Source: CBINFS01 sp966250015 (GTDB lineage: Bacteria; Bacteroidota; Rhodothermia; Rhodothermales; DASSAV01). From it: a stretch of 64,000 bases of DNA. Where the stretch lies: assembly GCA_966250015.1 (NCBI GenBank), contig CBINFS010000005.1, positions 91,562 to 155,561 on the forward strand, in the 5' to 3' direction. Below, piece by piece: positions 23,223 to 32,630 of this stretch. The notes under the pieces are model-generated. The model saw nothing but the letters and a program-made list of their open reading frames with translations. It searched no databases and was not told the origin of the DNA. The position numbers and the translations under genes are program-made. The first letter of the stretch is position 1. Each line of letters starts with the position of its first letter.

Positions 23223-25745
23223 TCATATCTCCGAACGCAAGACTTCGAGTGCCGTGTGCCGGTAAAATCCCCGGCTATTGATGAACCCTACGAGTACCGT
23301 CAGCCCGCTCACTACCAGCACCGCTGCCAAGACCCAGTAGAATTCGAAAACGAACGGTGTATTGAACAGGAACCGGGCAAGCGCCCAGCCCGCCGCAACC
23401 GAAAGCGCCAGTCCGGTCACGGCTGCAAATACGCCGAGCAGGAAATACTCTATCAAGGTGATTCGAATGACCGTCCACCGCGATGCCCCCAGGGTTTTCA
23501 AGAGGACGCTCTCCTCGATACGCTGGAAACGGCTTACGACGACCGCTCCCGCCAGCACGATCAGTCCGGTCAGCACGCTGAAAAGCGCCATGATCCGCAC
23601 GACGAATGAGATACGGGAAAAGATGGCGTCAAAGACCGTCAAGACCAGCGAAAGGTCGATTGCCGACACGTTCGGATAAGCCTGGATGACCTCCTTCTGC
23701 ACGCTGGCGGAGACGGCGGCGGTTTCGGCTCGCGTCAGCACTACGTAAAACTGCGGAGCTTCTTCGAGTACGCCCGCGGGGAAAACGACGAAGAAGTTCG
23801 TCGATAGCCGCCTCCAGTCCACCTCACGGATGCTCGAGATTCGAGTCTGCATCGGCACGCCCTGCACGTTGAACTCGATCGAGTCGCCAAGCCCCACCCC
23901 GAGCTCTCCGGCTACCTCCTCTTCGATGGAGATCGGGATCGCGCCGCTTCCTTCTTCATAGCGGCCGATGAACGTCCCCGCGATCACTTGTTCGGATTCC
24001 GTAAGGTGATCGCGGTACGACGACCGGTATTCGCGATTAAAAGCCCATCCCACGTGTCGTGTGGTGTCTTTCTCCATCTCCTCAACGGTGACGCCGTTGA
24101 CCTTCGTGATGCGCATGGTCACGATGGGCACCGTTTCCAGGATCGGCAGATCGTGCTGCTCGACGATTTCGGTCACGCCCTGGAGCTGATCGTGTTGGAC
24201 GTCGAAAAGGACCATGTCGGGCTGGCCTTCCTCCATCGACACGTTGATCTGGGCGAGAAGCGTTCGCTGTACGACGAACAGGGACATGATCAGGAACGTC
24301 CCGAAACCCAGAATCAGCACCAGGATCGCGGTCTGGTTGTTCGGGCGATACAGGTTGGCGAGTCCTTGCCGCCAGGGATACGACCACGTGCTCGGGAAAA
24401 AGCGGCGCATCAACCACATGACGAGTCGGGCAACCAAACCGAGTAATCCGAAGACGACCCCGACCCCTACGAGATACGCTACCCCGAACACTGGCGTCGG
24501 CGCCTGGAACATGGCCAGCAAAGCCAGACCAATCACGATCATCAAATAGGCGCCAAGTCGGTAGGGATCGAATCTCTTGGAAAGGTTTTGCTCAACCGCA
24601 ACCCGAAGGGCGCGCAGCGGCGAAACGTCACGAACAGCTAAAAGCGGCAACAGGGCAAACAACACCGTGACGCCGATTCCAATCCCCAAGCCCAGGAAAA
24701 TTGCCGGCCAGGAGACGACAAACTCCACGTCGAAAGGGAGAACGTCGGCCAGCACGCGTGGAACGAACGACTGCACGGCCACCCCGAGCAGGGCACCTGC
24801 GACGGAGCCTGTCAAACCCATGGCTAGCGACTGGACGAGGTAAATGGCGACCGTTCGCCACGAACCCGCTCCGAGGCACCGCAGCACCGCCACCGAATCG
24901 ATCCGTTGCCTGACGTACACGTAAATCGTACCGGCCACGCCAAGCCCACCAAGGAGTAAGGCAATAAACCCTGCGAGGCTCAGGAACTGATACAGATTGG
25001 TCAGCCCTTCATTCCAGTTGTTCTTGATCTCCTCGACAGTGTCGCTGCCGATCCTGTATTCATCCAGGTGAGGCCGGATCTCTTCCTTCAGCGCCTCGAC
25101 GTCCGTTCCTTCCGGAAACTTGAAATAGACCTCGTACTCTGCCCGGCTGCCCATCTGGAGAAGCTCGGAGTCCAGCGAATCCATCGGGATGAAGATGCGC
25201 GGGCTGAAGAGCGACACGGCCTGCGACTCTCTGGGCGATTTCTCCAGGCGGCCAGCAATCCGGTACGCTACCCGCCCGATCCTTACGGAATCGCCAACCT
25301 GCAGGTCGAACTGCTCGAAAAGGGTTCCATCGACGAGCGCATATAGCCCATCCTGATAAATCTCTGCTGCCGACGGTGGGGCCGTTTCGATTGCGCCGTA
25401 GAACGGGAAACCTCCTTTTATTGCCCGGACGGTAGATAGTCGAGTGCCACCATTTTTCGGGAAGTAAGCCATGGAGGAGAATGAAATGCGCCGTGATTGC
25501 TCTCCACCAAGTGAATCGATCAGCGCTTCCGTTTCAGGCTGAAATGGGTGGTTGCTTTCGAGGCTCAGATCCGCCCCCAACAGAGCCTCAGCCTCACGGT
25601 CTATCGTCTTTTCGAGGTTGTACCCGAACGAGTTGATTGCAACGAGTGCGGCCACGCCAAGCGTTATTGACGAAAGAAACAGCAACAACCGTTTGCGGCT
25701 GCCCCTGCTGTCTCGCCATGCCATCTTAAGGATCCACACGGGCAC
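23223..25745 (-). CDS. ybbP: ABC transporter permease, YbbP/FtsX-like
   Basis: This 840-residue inner-membrane protein has an N-terminal anchor (~20-40), a large periplasmic domain (~45-255), then a cluster of helices (~260-470), a second extracytoplasmic part (~490-700) and a final FtsX domain (~715-830). This is the ten-helix plan of the YbbP/YknZ-like permeases. Q-R-I-E-E-S-V-L-L-K-T-L-G-A-S-R is the FtsX coupling segment. With the ATPase YbbA it is thought to extract lipophilic molecules or lipoproteins from the inner membrane. It follows ybbA by 10 bases, and the ybbA-ybbP/tesA neighbourhood matches the arrangement in enterobacteria. Confidence 0.88.
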   Translation of the reverse strand: MPVWILKMAWRDSRGSRKRLLLFLSSITLGVAALVAINSFGYNLEKTIDREAEALLGADLSLESNHPFQPETEALIDSLGGEQSRRISFSSMAYFPKNGGTRLSTVRAIKGGFPFYGAIETAPPSAAEIYQDGLYALVDGTLFEQFDLQVGDSVRIGRVAYRIAGRLEKSPRESQAVSLFSPRIFIPMDSLDSELLQMGSRAEYEVYFKFPEGTDVEALKEEIRPHLDEYRIGSDTVEEIKNNWNEGLTNLYQFLSLAGFIALLLGGLGVAGTIYVYVRQRIDSVAVLRCLGAGSWRTVAIYLVQSLAMGLTGSVAGALLGVAVQSFVPRVLADVLPFDVEFVVSWPAIFLGLGIGIGVTVLFALLPLLAVRDVSPLRALRVAVEQNLSKRFDPYRLGAYLMIVIGLALLAMFQAPTPVFGVAYLVGVGVVFGLLGLVARLVMWLMRRFFPSTWSYPWRQGLANLYRPNNQTAILVLILGFGTFLIMSLFVVQRTLLAQINVSMEEGQPDMVLFDVQHDQLQGVTEIVEQHDLPILETVPIVTMRITKVNGVTVEEMEKDTTRHVGWAFNREYRSSYRDHLTESEQVIAGTFIGRYEEGSGAIPISIEEEVAGELGVGLGDSIEFNVQGVPMQTRISSIREVDWRRLSTNFFVVFPAGVLEEAPQFYVVLTRAETAAVSASVQKEVIQAYPNVSAIDLSLVLTVFDAIFSRISFVVRIMALFSVLTGLIVLAGAVVVSRFQRIEESVLLKTLGASRWTVIRITLIEYFLLGVFAAVTGLALSVAAGWALARFLFNTPFVFEFYWVLAAVLVVSGLTVLVGFINSRGFYRHTALEVLRSEI

Positions 25746-25755
25746 ACCTCGTTGG

Positions 25756-26475
25756 TTAAGACGCCAGCCTGCCGGCGGCCGCGGGCGATCCCACCGGTTC
25801 GTCGGAGACGACGGCGCCCCCCTTCAGTCGAATGATGCGCCCCGTTCGCGCCGCAAGCTCCATGTTGTGCGTAACCAGAATGAGGGTGGTCCCGGCCGTC
25901 TCGTTAAGCTCGAAAAGCAGGTCCTCGACCGTTGCGCCCGTCTCCGCATCGAGATTTCCCGTTGGCTCATCTGCGAACAAAATGGTGGGCCGGTTGATGA
26001 AGGCTCGCGCGATGGCCACGCGCTGTTGTTCGCCACCGGACAACTGCGCGGGATAATGATCCGCCCGGTCGGTCAGCGAAACCTGCTCGAGCAGTTCCAT
26101 GGCGTGCGACCTAACGGCACGATCCCCTCGAAGCTCGGCAGGAACCATCACGTTCTCGATGGCGGTAAGTGTAGGGATGAGCTGAAACGATTGGAAAATG
26201 AATCCCACGTATCGATTACGCAAAACGGCTCGCTGGTCCTCCGACAACGTACCGAGATCGACGCCGCAGAGCCGAACGGTTCCCGACGTCGGCTCGTCGA
26301 GTCCGGCACTCAAACCGAGCAGCGTCGTTTTACCGCTTCCAGAGGGCCCCACGATCGCACAGGTCTCCCCCTGACGGATGGTAAACGTTACATCACGCAG
26401 CACCTTCAGCGACCGTTGACCGCTCTGGTATTCCTTTGTTAGTCCTTGTGCTTCGAGAACTATGGTATCTGACAT
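25756..26475 (-). CDS. ybbA: ABC transporter ATP-binding protein, YbbA/LolD-like
   Basis: This 239-residue ATPase of the MacB/LolD class partners YbbP. Walker A is G-P-S-G-S-G-K-T-T near 41, the Q-loop F-Q-S-F-Q near 91, the signature L-S-G-G-E-Q-Q-R near 142, Walker B and D-loop L-F-A-D-E-P-T-G-N-L-D near 163, and the H-loop V-T-H-N near 201. I chose the ATG at 26475 (M-S-D-T-I-V-L-E); the frame continues to an upstream GTG at 26496. Its start codon lies against the start of the divergent esterase gene, so the promoters of the two genes must lie inside each other's coding region. Confidence 0.92.
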   Translation of the reverse strand: MSDTIVLEAQGLTKEYQSGQRSLKVLRDVTFTIRQGETCAIVGPSGSGKTTLLGLSAGLDEPTSGTVRLCGVDLGTLSEDQRAVLRNRYVGFIFQSFQLIPTLTAIENVMVPAELRGDRAVRSHAMELLEQVSLTDRADHYPAQLSGGEQQRVAIARAFINRPTILFADEPTGNLDAETGATVEDLLFELNETAGTTLILVTHNMELAARTGRIIRLKGGAVVSDEPVGSPAAAGRLAS

Positions 26476-27262
26476 GGTAACCCCCCAACGGAACACCGGC
26501 GTTCAAACGGTTCGCAAACTCAACAGGCCATTTCATTACCCATTTGCTTTCATTCTGTTCTGTTTCGTTCTCTTCTCCGGCTGCACGTCCGAACAATCAA
26601 ATACAAGCGCCGGGTCTCAGGAGAGCATATCGGTATCGTCACCATTAGACAGTGTGGCGACGCCACAACCATCGTCAATGAATCGAAAAACAAAAACCAT
26701 CCTGGTCCTGGGTAACAGCCTCGCAGCCGGTTACGGACTCGATCCCTCTCAGGCTTTTCCGGCGCTACTCCAGGAAAAAATCGACGAGCTGGGATGGGAT
26801 TTCGAAGTGATAAATGCTGGACTGAGTGGAGAAACCACAGCGGGTGGCCTTCGCCGAATCGACTGGCTGTTGCGCTCTCCAGTCGACGTGCTCATTCTCG
26901 AGCTGGGAGGAAACGACGGCCTCCGAGGTATACCACCGGAAGTTACCCGTGACAATTTGCGAGCCATAGTAAAAAAGACGCGCGAGCGGTATCCGGACGT
27001 TCAGATCATTCTGGCGGGAATGCAGGTCCCGCCCAACCTCGGCGAAACGTACACTTCGGCCTTTCGTGACCTTTATCCCGAGCTGGCCCGTGAAGAGTCG
27101 CTCCACCTCGTGCCCTTCCTCCTCGAAGGTGTGGGCGGCGTGCCAGATCTTAACCAACCCGATGGCATCCATCCAACGGCGCGCGGACAGCAGATCGTCG
27201 CCGAGAACGTGTGGGAAGTCCTGAAACCCGTTCTGGAGACCTTGCGGGACGATGCTGCCTGA
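26462..27262 (+). CDS. tesA: TesA-like SGNH esterase/lysophospholipase, lipoprotein
   Basis: This 266-residue secreted esterase has a signal peptide with lipobox L-F-S-G-C (Cys41). E. coli TesA is a soluble periplasmic enzyme, so lipid anchoring is a difference. The SGNH blocks are G-N-S-L with catalytic Ser86 (Asn replaces the usual Asp of GDSL), Gly in N-A-G-L-S-G-E-T-T, G-G-N-D-G (N151) and D-G-I-H-P near 236 with the catalytic Asp/His. It should hydrolyse acyl thioesters or lysophospholipids. The start could be the ATG at 26462 or 26474; either overlaps the divergent ybbA start. It converges on the WbqC gene with a 4-base gap. Confidence 0.88.
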   Translation: MVSDMVTPQRNTGVQTVRKLNRPFHYPFAFILFCFVLFSGCTSEQSNTSAGSQESISVSSPLDSVATPQPSSMNRKTKTILVLGNSLAAGYGLDPSQAFPALLQEKIDELGWDFEVINAGLSGETTAGGLRRIDWLLRSPVDVLILELGGNDGLRGIPPEVTRDNLRAIVKKTRERYPDVQIILAGMQVPPNLGETYTSAFRDLYPELAREESLHLVPFLLEGVGGVPDLNQPDGIHPTARGQQIVAENVWEVLKPVLETLRDDAA

Positions 27263-27266
27263 CTAG

Positions 27267-27938
27267 TTAGTGCCTGCCTTCCCGTATCGACTCCCGAATG
27301 ACCTGTGCTGCGTCGGGGCCGTAATTGAACAACAGGTCCAGGGCGGACATGCCGGGCTCGAAGCCTTCGAAGTTCTGCCGGTATACCGGCTCGACAAATC
27401 GAAATGTACACGCATCCGGGTCGACCGTCAGGTCGTGTGCGAGAGCAGTCTCGTCTGAGAGCAGGTGCTCACCTGGAAAACAGGCAAGGACGTCACCCGG
27501 ACTGGACGGCTCTCCTTCAAGCTCAGAGGATTTCACAACGGGCGTGTCGATGAAAAAGAACCGTCGAAGCAGCTCGATGGTGGCAATCGTCAGGTCGGCA
27601 AGGTGGGAATAATTCTCCTCGTAGATTGGCCTGAGATCGGGTTCGTAGAATTCAAAAAACGGCGTAGACCGGTAGTTGTATTCGAATGCCCGCCAGTGAC
27701 TCCGTTGCCATCGTGAACGGTCGTCGATTTCTACTTGCCATATCGGACGGCCGTGCTGGCCTCCCTTCAGCGGAACCGATATCCACTGCCAGCCCTGTGG
27801 CGTTCGAAGCTTCGTCCGGTTCTGAAAGGACTGCCGGCTGTACTGGAAGGTATCGGCGATCACGAATCGATCGGACTCCAGCATGTGCGCCAGGTACGAA
27901 AGACGAGGCCAGTACTCAGGTGGACGTACACCCAGCAT
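27267..27938 (-). CDS. WbqC-family protein
   Basis: This 223-residue cytosolic protein is of the WbqC-like family. The N-terminal block Y-W-P-R-L-S-Y-L-A-H-M-L-E-S-D-R-F-V-I-A-D near residues 8-29, the F-Q-N-R-T-K-L-R-T stretch near 38, W-I-S-V-P-L near 52 and the C-terminal S-A-L-D-L-L-F-N-Y-G-P-D-A near 199 are characteristic. WbqC-type proteins occur in O-antigen clusters and widely in Bacteroidota near lipoprotein-processing genes. Their reaction is not established; an aminotransferase or amide-forming role has been proposed. It stands alone, with the convergent esterase gene 4 bases away and no terminator between. Confidence 0.82.
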   Translation of the reverse strand: MLGVRPPEYWPRLSYLAHMLESDRFVIADTFQYSRQSFQNRTKLRTPQGWQWISVPLKGGQHGRPIWQVEIDDRSRWQRSHWRAFEYNYRSTPFFEFYEPDLRPIYEENYSHLADLTIATIELLRRFFFIDTPVVKSSELEGEPSSPGDVLACFPGEHLLSDETALAHDLTVDPDACTFRFVEPVYRQNFEGFEPGMSALDLLFNYGPDAAQVIRESIREGRH

Positions 27939-28158
27939 CTTGTACTACGTTAATTGATCTAATCGTTTCGGAAGTCCGAAAATAGGATCTATTGATTTGT
28001 TTTTTTCCTTCGTCCCGGTAACCCACTCTATGGCGAGAAATTTTAATATCACTTGAACGGGAACAGCCGGGTATCCTAAGGCATCCTCTTACGATAGCAA
28101 TTTTCTGCTTACCCCAGGCATCCGGTGGTCTGCGCCGGCCAATCATCACACGGTCTGT

Positions 28159-29100
28159 ATGATACTGAAACCTCCACCTCTTGCCCCGGGAGACACCATT
28201 GCCGTCGTGGCGCCGGGAAGCGCACCACCCCTTCCGGAGAAGCTCGAAAAAGGAATCGAACAGCTAGAAGTTCGCGGATTTCGCGTAGAAAAAGGACGAA
28301 GCACCTACGACCCCTGCGGCTATCTGTGCGGGACAGACGAAGACCGGATCGACGAGCTGAATGGCTTCCTTCGACGCGACGACGTGCAAGGCATATTTTG
28401 CATCAGAGGTGGATTTGGCGCGCTAAGGATACTTCCCCACCTCGACTATGAAGCAGCCAGAAAACACCCGAAGCTGATCGTAGGGTACAGCGACGTCACA
28501 GCGCTTCACCTGGCCTTTTATGCCCGAATCGGGCTAACGAGTGTTGCCGGTCCAATGGTTGCCGTCGAATGGCCAGAGCCGGACCCCGCCACCGAAAAAT
28601 TTTTTTGGGACCTCGTGGGCGGCGTCGCACCGAATCCACTCCTTGGCCCAAATGGTGAACCGCTACAGCCAATCCGCCCCGGTGAAGCAGTGGGACGGTT
28701 GATCGGCGGCAATCTGACTTTGATTACTCGTTTGATCGGTACGCCGTATCTTCCCAACCTCAGAGGCGAGATACTGTTTTTGGAAGAAGTGGGTGAAGAG
28801 CCGTATCGGATCGACGGTATGCTGGCACAGCTCAAATTAACAGGAATCCTCGATCAACTCGGTGGGATGATCTTCGGGGGTATCACGGAATGGGAGCCTA
28901 AAGAAGACCGCCCAACGTTGTCGCTCGACGAGGTGATCGACTTTTATACGAACGACCTGCCTTATCCCGTAGCTCGCGGCCTCACGTTTGGACACTTCCC
29001 CGTTAAAAGCTCGATCCCGATTGGGGTCAGGGCTCGCCTCGCCGTCAATTCCGATACCGCAGTGCTGTCGATACTCGAACCGGTAGTGGCCAACCAATGA
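28159..29100 (+). CDS. ldcA: LD-carboxypeptidase (S66 family)
   Basis: This 313-residue cytosolic serine peptidase cleaves the L-Lys/DAP-D-Ala bond of recycled muropeptides. The nucleophile elbow is G-Y-S-D-V-T with Ser111. The R-G-G-F-G-A-L-R-I-L segment (83-92), F-L-E-E-V-G-E (catalytic Glu near 211) and G-H-F-P (catalytic His near 278) complete the S66 Ser-Glu-His triad. Some S66 proteins, such as MccF, instead detoxify microcin analogues. The ATG start is the only reasonable one. It overlaps purN by four bases (ATGA), so it is translationally coupled to a purine gene. Confidence 0.9.
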   Translation: MILKPPPLAPGDTIAVVAPGSAPPLPEKLEKGIEQLEVRGFRVEKGRSTYDPCGYLCGTDEDRIDELNGFLRRDDVQGIFCIRGGFGALRILPHLDYEAARKHPKLIVGYSDVTALHLAFYARIGLTSVAGPMVAVEWPEPDPATEKFFWDLVGGVAPNPLLGPNGEPLQPIRPGEAVGRLIGGNLTLITRLIGTPYLPNLRGEILFLEEVGEEPYRIDGMLAQLKLTGILDQLGGMIFGGITEWEPKEDRPTLSLDEVIDFYTNDLPYPVARGLTFGHFPVKSSIPIGVRARLAVNSDTAVLSILEPVVANQ

Positions 29101-29747
29101 ACCAATCGATGCCGGATAAACCCACCCTTCGCATTGCCGTCTTCGCCTCCGGTGGAGGTTCAAATTTCGAAGCGATCGTTGAAGCCATCGAACGGGAATC
29201 GATCCCGGCCGAGGTCGTGCTCTGCATCTGCAATCGTGAAGGCGCCGGGGTGTTTGAACGTGCCAGACGGCACAACATCGATGCAATACACCTTACGCCG
29301 GACACCTTTTCTTCGGAAGCAGAATATTGCAATGAATTGTTCAGCCTGTTCGAACGGTACGGCGTAAATTTCATCCTCCTTGCCGGGTATCTTCGTATGA
29401 TTCCGGCTGAAATCGTTCGGAAGTTCCACGGGCGTATTTTGAACATCCATCCTGCCCTGCTGCCGGCGTTTGGTGGAAAGGGTATGTATGGGCGCCACGT
29501 ACACCAGGCTGTGCTCGATTACGGGGCGAAGTGGACGGGCGTCACCGTCCATCTCGTGGACGAAGAGTATGACAGGGGACCCATTGTCCTCCAGGAGCCG
29601 GTACCGGTTTACCAGGATGACACCCCCGAAATCCTCGCCGCCCGCGTACTCGTTACCGAACACAGGCTTTACCCGGAAGCAGTACGGCTCTTCGCCGAAA
29701 ACAGGGTCCGGATCGAGGGGCGACGGGTGTACATCGACGATAAGTAA
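29097..29747 (+). CDS. purN: Phosphoribosylglycinamide formyltransferase PurN
   Basis: This 216-residue 10-formyl-THF-dependent enzyme converts GAR to formyl-GAR, the third step of purine synthesis. A-S-G-G-G-S-N-F near residue 15 binds the phosphate. N-I-H-P-A-L-L-P with the catalytic Asn/His lies near 119, and V-D-E-E-Y-D-R-G-P-I near 155 carries the catalytic Asp and loop. It starts inside the stop codon of the LD-carboxypeptidase gene and is followed after 54 bases by purH. Confidence 0.95.
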   Translation: MNQSMPDKPTLRIAVFASGGGSNFEAIVEAIERESIPAEVVLCICNREGAGVFERARRHNIDAIHLTPDTFSSEAEYCNELFSLFERYGVNFILLAGYLRMIPAEIVRKFHGRILNIHPALLPAFGGKGMYGRHVHQAVLDYGAKWTGVTVHLVDEEYDRGPIVLQEPVPVYQDDTPEILAARVLVTEHRLYPEAVRLFAENRVRIEGRRVYIDDK

Positions 29748-29801
29748 GGCGCGGCTCACCCACGTTGCCTTAACACTAAACCTTATTCAACAGATAGATA
29801 A

Positions 29802-31397
29802 ATGATAGAAGCCAAGACACTACCTCCACCGGACGACCTCCAGCCGGTGCGACGAGCGCTCATATCAGTATACGATAAATCGGGGCTCGTCCCCTTTGCA
29901 CAGAGACTGGCTCATCACGGCATCACGATCATTTCGACGGGTGGCACCGCAAAGGCGCTCGAACAGGCGGGGATGCCCGTCACGGAAGTGTCCAGCCTGA
30001 CCGGCTTCCCGGAGATCCTGGGTGGCCGGGTCAAGACCCTTCACCCGGTGGTCCACGCCGGCCTGTTGGCGCGGAGGAATGACCGGGACGACCTGTCAAA
30101 CCTTGCCGAATTGCAAATCGAGCCCATCGACCTCGTCGTCGTGAACCTGTATCCCTTTACGGAGGTCGTTTCACGCGAGAACATCACCGAAGCGGAAGCC
30201 ATCGAAAACATCGACATCGGCGGGCCGACCATGGTGCGCGCCGCTGCGAAAAACTTTTACTTCGTCGGTGTAGTCTCCTCACCTTCCGATTACGATACCG
30301 TTGCCGACGAGCTCGACCGTAACGGTGGCATGCTTTCGCTGAAATTGAGAAGAGAGCTTTCCCGAAAAGCCTTTCAGCTCACCGCGCAGTACGACAGGGC
30401 CATCACGGAGTATTTCACCAAAACCGGAGCCGTCGAACAGGACGTGTTGCCGGATCGACTTCAGATCAGCCTGCCGAAGGGTCAGGAATTGCGGTACGGC
30501 GAGAATCCGCATCAGAAAGCGGCATACTATGGCGATACGTCGTCCCTGTTCGAGCAGCTCCACGGGAAAGAGCTCTCCTTTAACAACTTGATCGACCTCG
30601 ACGCAGGGCTCGCGCTAATCGATGAGTTCCGTGATGACGATCCTACGTGCGCCATACTCAAGCACACGAACCCGTGTGGTGTAGCCACGGCCCCCAGCCT
30701 GCTCGAGGCGTGGGAAGGGGCTTTCGCAACTGACCGGCAATCACCATTCGGCGGGATCGTCGTGTTCAACAGGCCCCTCGACCGTGCCACGGCTGAAGCG
30801 GTAGATCAGTTATTCACGGAGATCATCATTGCGCCGGGTTATGAAGAGGGTGTGCTTGACTTCCTCAAACAGAAAAAGAATCGGCGTCTCATCCTTACCC
30901 GTCAACAAACCAAAACCGGCGCTCTCGACATTCGATCGGCGGTCGGCGGGCTGCTCGTCCAGGAAAAAGATCCCCCGATCCCTCCGGTCGAAGAAATCAA
31001 GTCACAGTGGAAGGTCGTTACGCGTCGCGCTCCGGACCCGGATGAGTGGGCTGACATCTACTTTGCCTGGCGAGTCGTAAAGCACGTAAAAAGCAACGCC
31101 ATACTGTTCGCGAAGAATGGCCGTACGCTCGGAATCGGTGCGGGTCAGATGAGCCGAATCGATTCTTCCGAGATTGCAGTAAGCAAGGCGGGTAAGTCGG
31201 GACTCGACCTTACCGGGTCGGTCGTGGCGTCAGATGCGTTCTTCCCGTTCGCCGACGGCCTGGAAGCTGCCGCAAATGTCGGCGCACGGACCGCCGTTCA
31301 ACCCGGAGGATCCGTTCGCGATCAAGAAGTGATCGACGCGGCCGACCGCATGAATGTGGCGATGGTCTTTACCGGCAACAGGCACTTCAGGCATTGA
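29802..31397 (+). CDS. purH: Bifunctional AICAR formyltransferase / IMP cyclohydrolase PurH
   Basis: This 531-residue enzyme performs the last two steps to IMP. The N-terminal MGS-like IMP cyclohydrolase domain (~15-200) shows S-V-Y-D-K-S-G-L, S-T-G-G-T-A and G-G-R-V-K-T-L-H-P. The AICAR transformylase domain (~210-531) shows L-R-Y-G-E-N-P-H-Q, the catalytic K-H-T-N-P-C-G near 288 and the C-terminal P-G-G-S-V-R-D. The length is standard. It is in line with purN. An inverted repeat (31418-31437) follows 20 bases after the stop, before mreB. Confidence 0.96.
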   Translation: MIEAKTLPPPDDLQPVRRALISVYDKSGLVPFAQRLAHHGITIISTGGTAKALEQAGMPVTEVSSLTGFPEILGGRVKTLHPVVHAGLLARRNDRDDLSNLAELQIEPIDLVVVNLYPFTEVVSRENITEAEAIENIDIGGPTMVRAAAKNFYFVGVVSSPSDYDTVADELDRNGGMLSLKLRRELSRKAFQLTAQYDRAITEYFTKTGAVEQDVLPDRLQISLPKGQELRYGENPHQKAAYYGDTSSLFEQLHGKELSFNNLIDLDAGLALIDEFRDDDPTCAILKHTNPCGVATAPSLLEAWEGAFATDRQSPFGGIVVFNRPLDRATAEAVDQLFTEIIIAPGYEEGVLDFLKQKKNRRLILTRQQTKTGALDIRSAVGGLLVQEKDPPIPPVEEIKSQWKVVTRRAPDPDEWADIYFAWRVVKHVKSNAILFAKNGRTLGIGAGQMSRIDSSEIAVSKAGKSGLDLTGSVVASDAFFPFADGLEAAANVGARTAVQPGGSVRDQEVIDAADRMNVAMVFTGNRHFRH

Positions 31398-31417
31398 TTT
31401 TTCGCCCGATGTCATAT

Positions 31418-31437
31418 TTGAGAATAATTCTTCTCAA
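31418..31437. repeat. Inverted repeat between purH and mreB
   Basis: TTGAGAA (31418-31424) and TTCTCAA (31431-31437) form a perfect 7-bp dyad with a 6-base AT spacer. No T-run follows, so it is a poor terminator. It could be an operator for the mre genes or chance in an AT-rich gap. Confidence 0.4.
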
Positions 31438-31610
31438 TTCACCGGCAAAGGCAGCAAAGCCAACATACCTTTGAATTCCTTAAAGAACCGCCTAAAGACT
31501 TATGCATTCGAATGCCCCGTTTATGGGGTACCTTACCGGCGGTCCAAGAAGCAGGCAAGTGCGCCCTGCCGTTCACAGAAACCTATAGCTGCTCTTCGAT
31601 AAATAGACCC

Positions 31611-32621
31611 ATGGGATTGCTCAATTTTGCTACCGACGTTGCTATCGACCTTGGCACAGCGAACACACTGATCTACATCAAGGGAAGAGGCATAGTGCTG
31701 AATGAACCGAGCATCGTAGCCGTCCATCGCAATACTCGGAAAGTCATTGCGATCGGTTACGAAGCCCAGCAAATGCACGAGCGTACACATAAGGACATCG
31801 AAACCGTCCGACCATTGAAAGACGGGGTGATCGCGGACTTCGAGGTCGCCGAACAGTTGATTCGGGGCCTGATTCGGAAAGTGCAGAAAAACTGGTATGC
31901 CTCGATCCGGCGTATGGTGGTTTGCATCCCGAGCGGCATCACCGAGGTTGAAAAGCGCGCGGTGCGCGATTCGGCAGAGCATGCAGGGTCGAAACAAGTG
32001 TACCTAATAGCTGAACCGATGGCCGCGGCCATCGGCATCGGGCTCAACGTCGAAGAGCCGGTCGGCAACATGATCGTCGACGTCGGCGGCGGCACCACGG
32101 AAATCGCGGTGATCGCCCTCTCCGGCATCGTAATCGACGAATCCATACGGGTTGGCGGCGACGAGCTCGACAACGCCATCGTCCAGTACTTCAAACGTAA
32201 TCACAACCTGTTGATCGGTCATCGGACGGCCGAGCGCATCAAGTGTGAGGTAGGAAGTGCCATCGAGCTCGACCCCGAGCTCGAGGTATCGGTCAAGGGA
32301 CGTGACCTCGTCAGCGGCATACCCAAGGTCCGGACGATCTCGTCGGAAGACGTGCGGGAAGCTCTCCGCGATTCCGTCGTTCAAATAACCGCAGCCGTCA
32401 TTCGCTGTCTGGAACGGACACCCCCGGAACTGGGTGCGGACATCCTCGAACGAGGCATCATGCTCACAGGTGGAGGCGCCTTGCTCAAAGGACTCGATAC
32501 TCTGATTCGCAACCGTGTCGAGCTGCCGGTTTACGTGGCAGAGGATCCGCTTACTGCGGTCGTTCGAGGCACCGGCAAGGTGGTCGAAAACATCGAGCGC
32601 TACGAGAGGGTGCTGTCGTAA
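31611..32621 (+). CDS. mreB: Rod-shape actin MreB
   Basis: This 336-residue actin-like protein polymerises under the inner membrane and guides lateral wall synthesis. The nucleotide-binding blocks are D-L-G-T-A-N-T near 12, D-V-G-G-G-T-T-E near 157 and T-G-G-G-A-L-L near 284. I chose the ATG at 31611 (M-G-L-L-N-F-A-T-D-V-A-I-D-L-G-T); the frame is open 33 codons upstream but lacks similarity. mreC follows after 9 bases. It probably shares a transcript with mreC and dacB. Confidence 0.95.
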   Translation: MGLLNFATDVAIDLGTANTLIYIKGRGIVLNEPSIVAVHRNTRKVIAIGYEAQQMHERTHKDIETVRPLKDGVIADFEVAEQLIRGLIRKVQKNWYASIRRMVVCIPSGITEVEKRAVRDSAEHAGSKQVYLIAEPMAAAIGIGLNVEEPVGNMIVDVGGGTTEIAVIALSGIVIDESIRVGGDELDNAIVQYFKRNHNLLIGHRTAERIKCEVGSAIELDPELEVSVKGRDLVSGIPKVRTISSEDVREALRDSVVQITAAVIRCLERTPPELGADILERGIMLTGGGALLKGLDTLIRNRVELPVYVAEDPLTAVVRGTGKVVENIERYERVLS

Positions 32622-32630
32622 CCGGTATTT

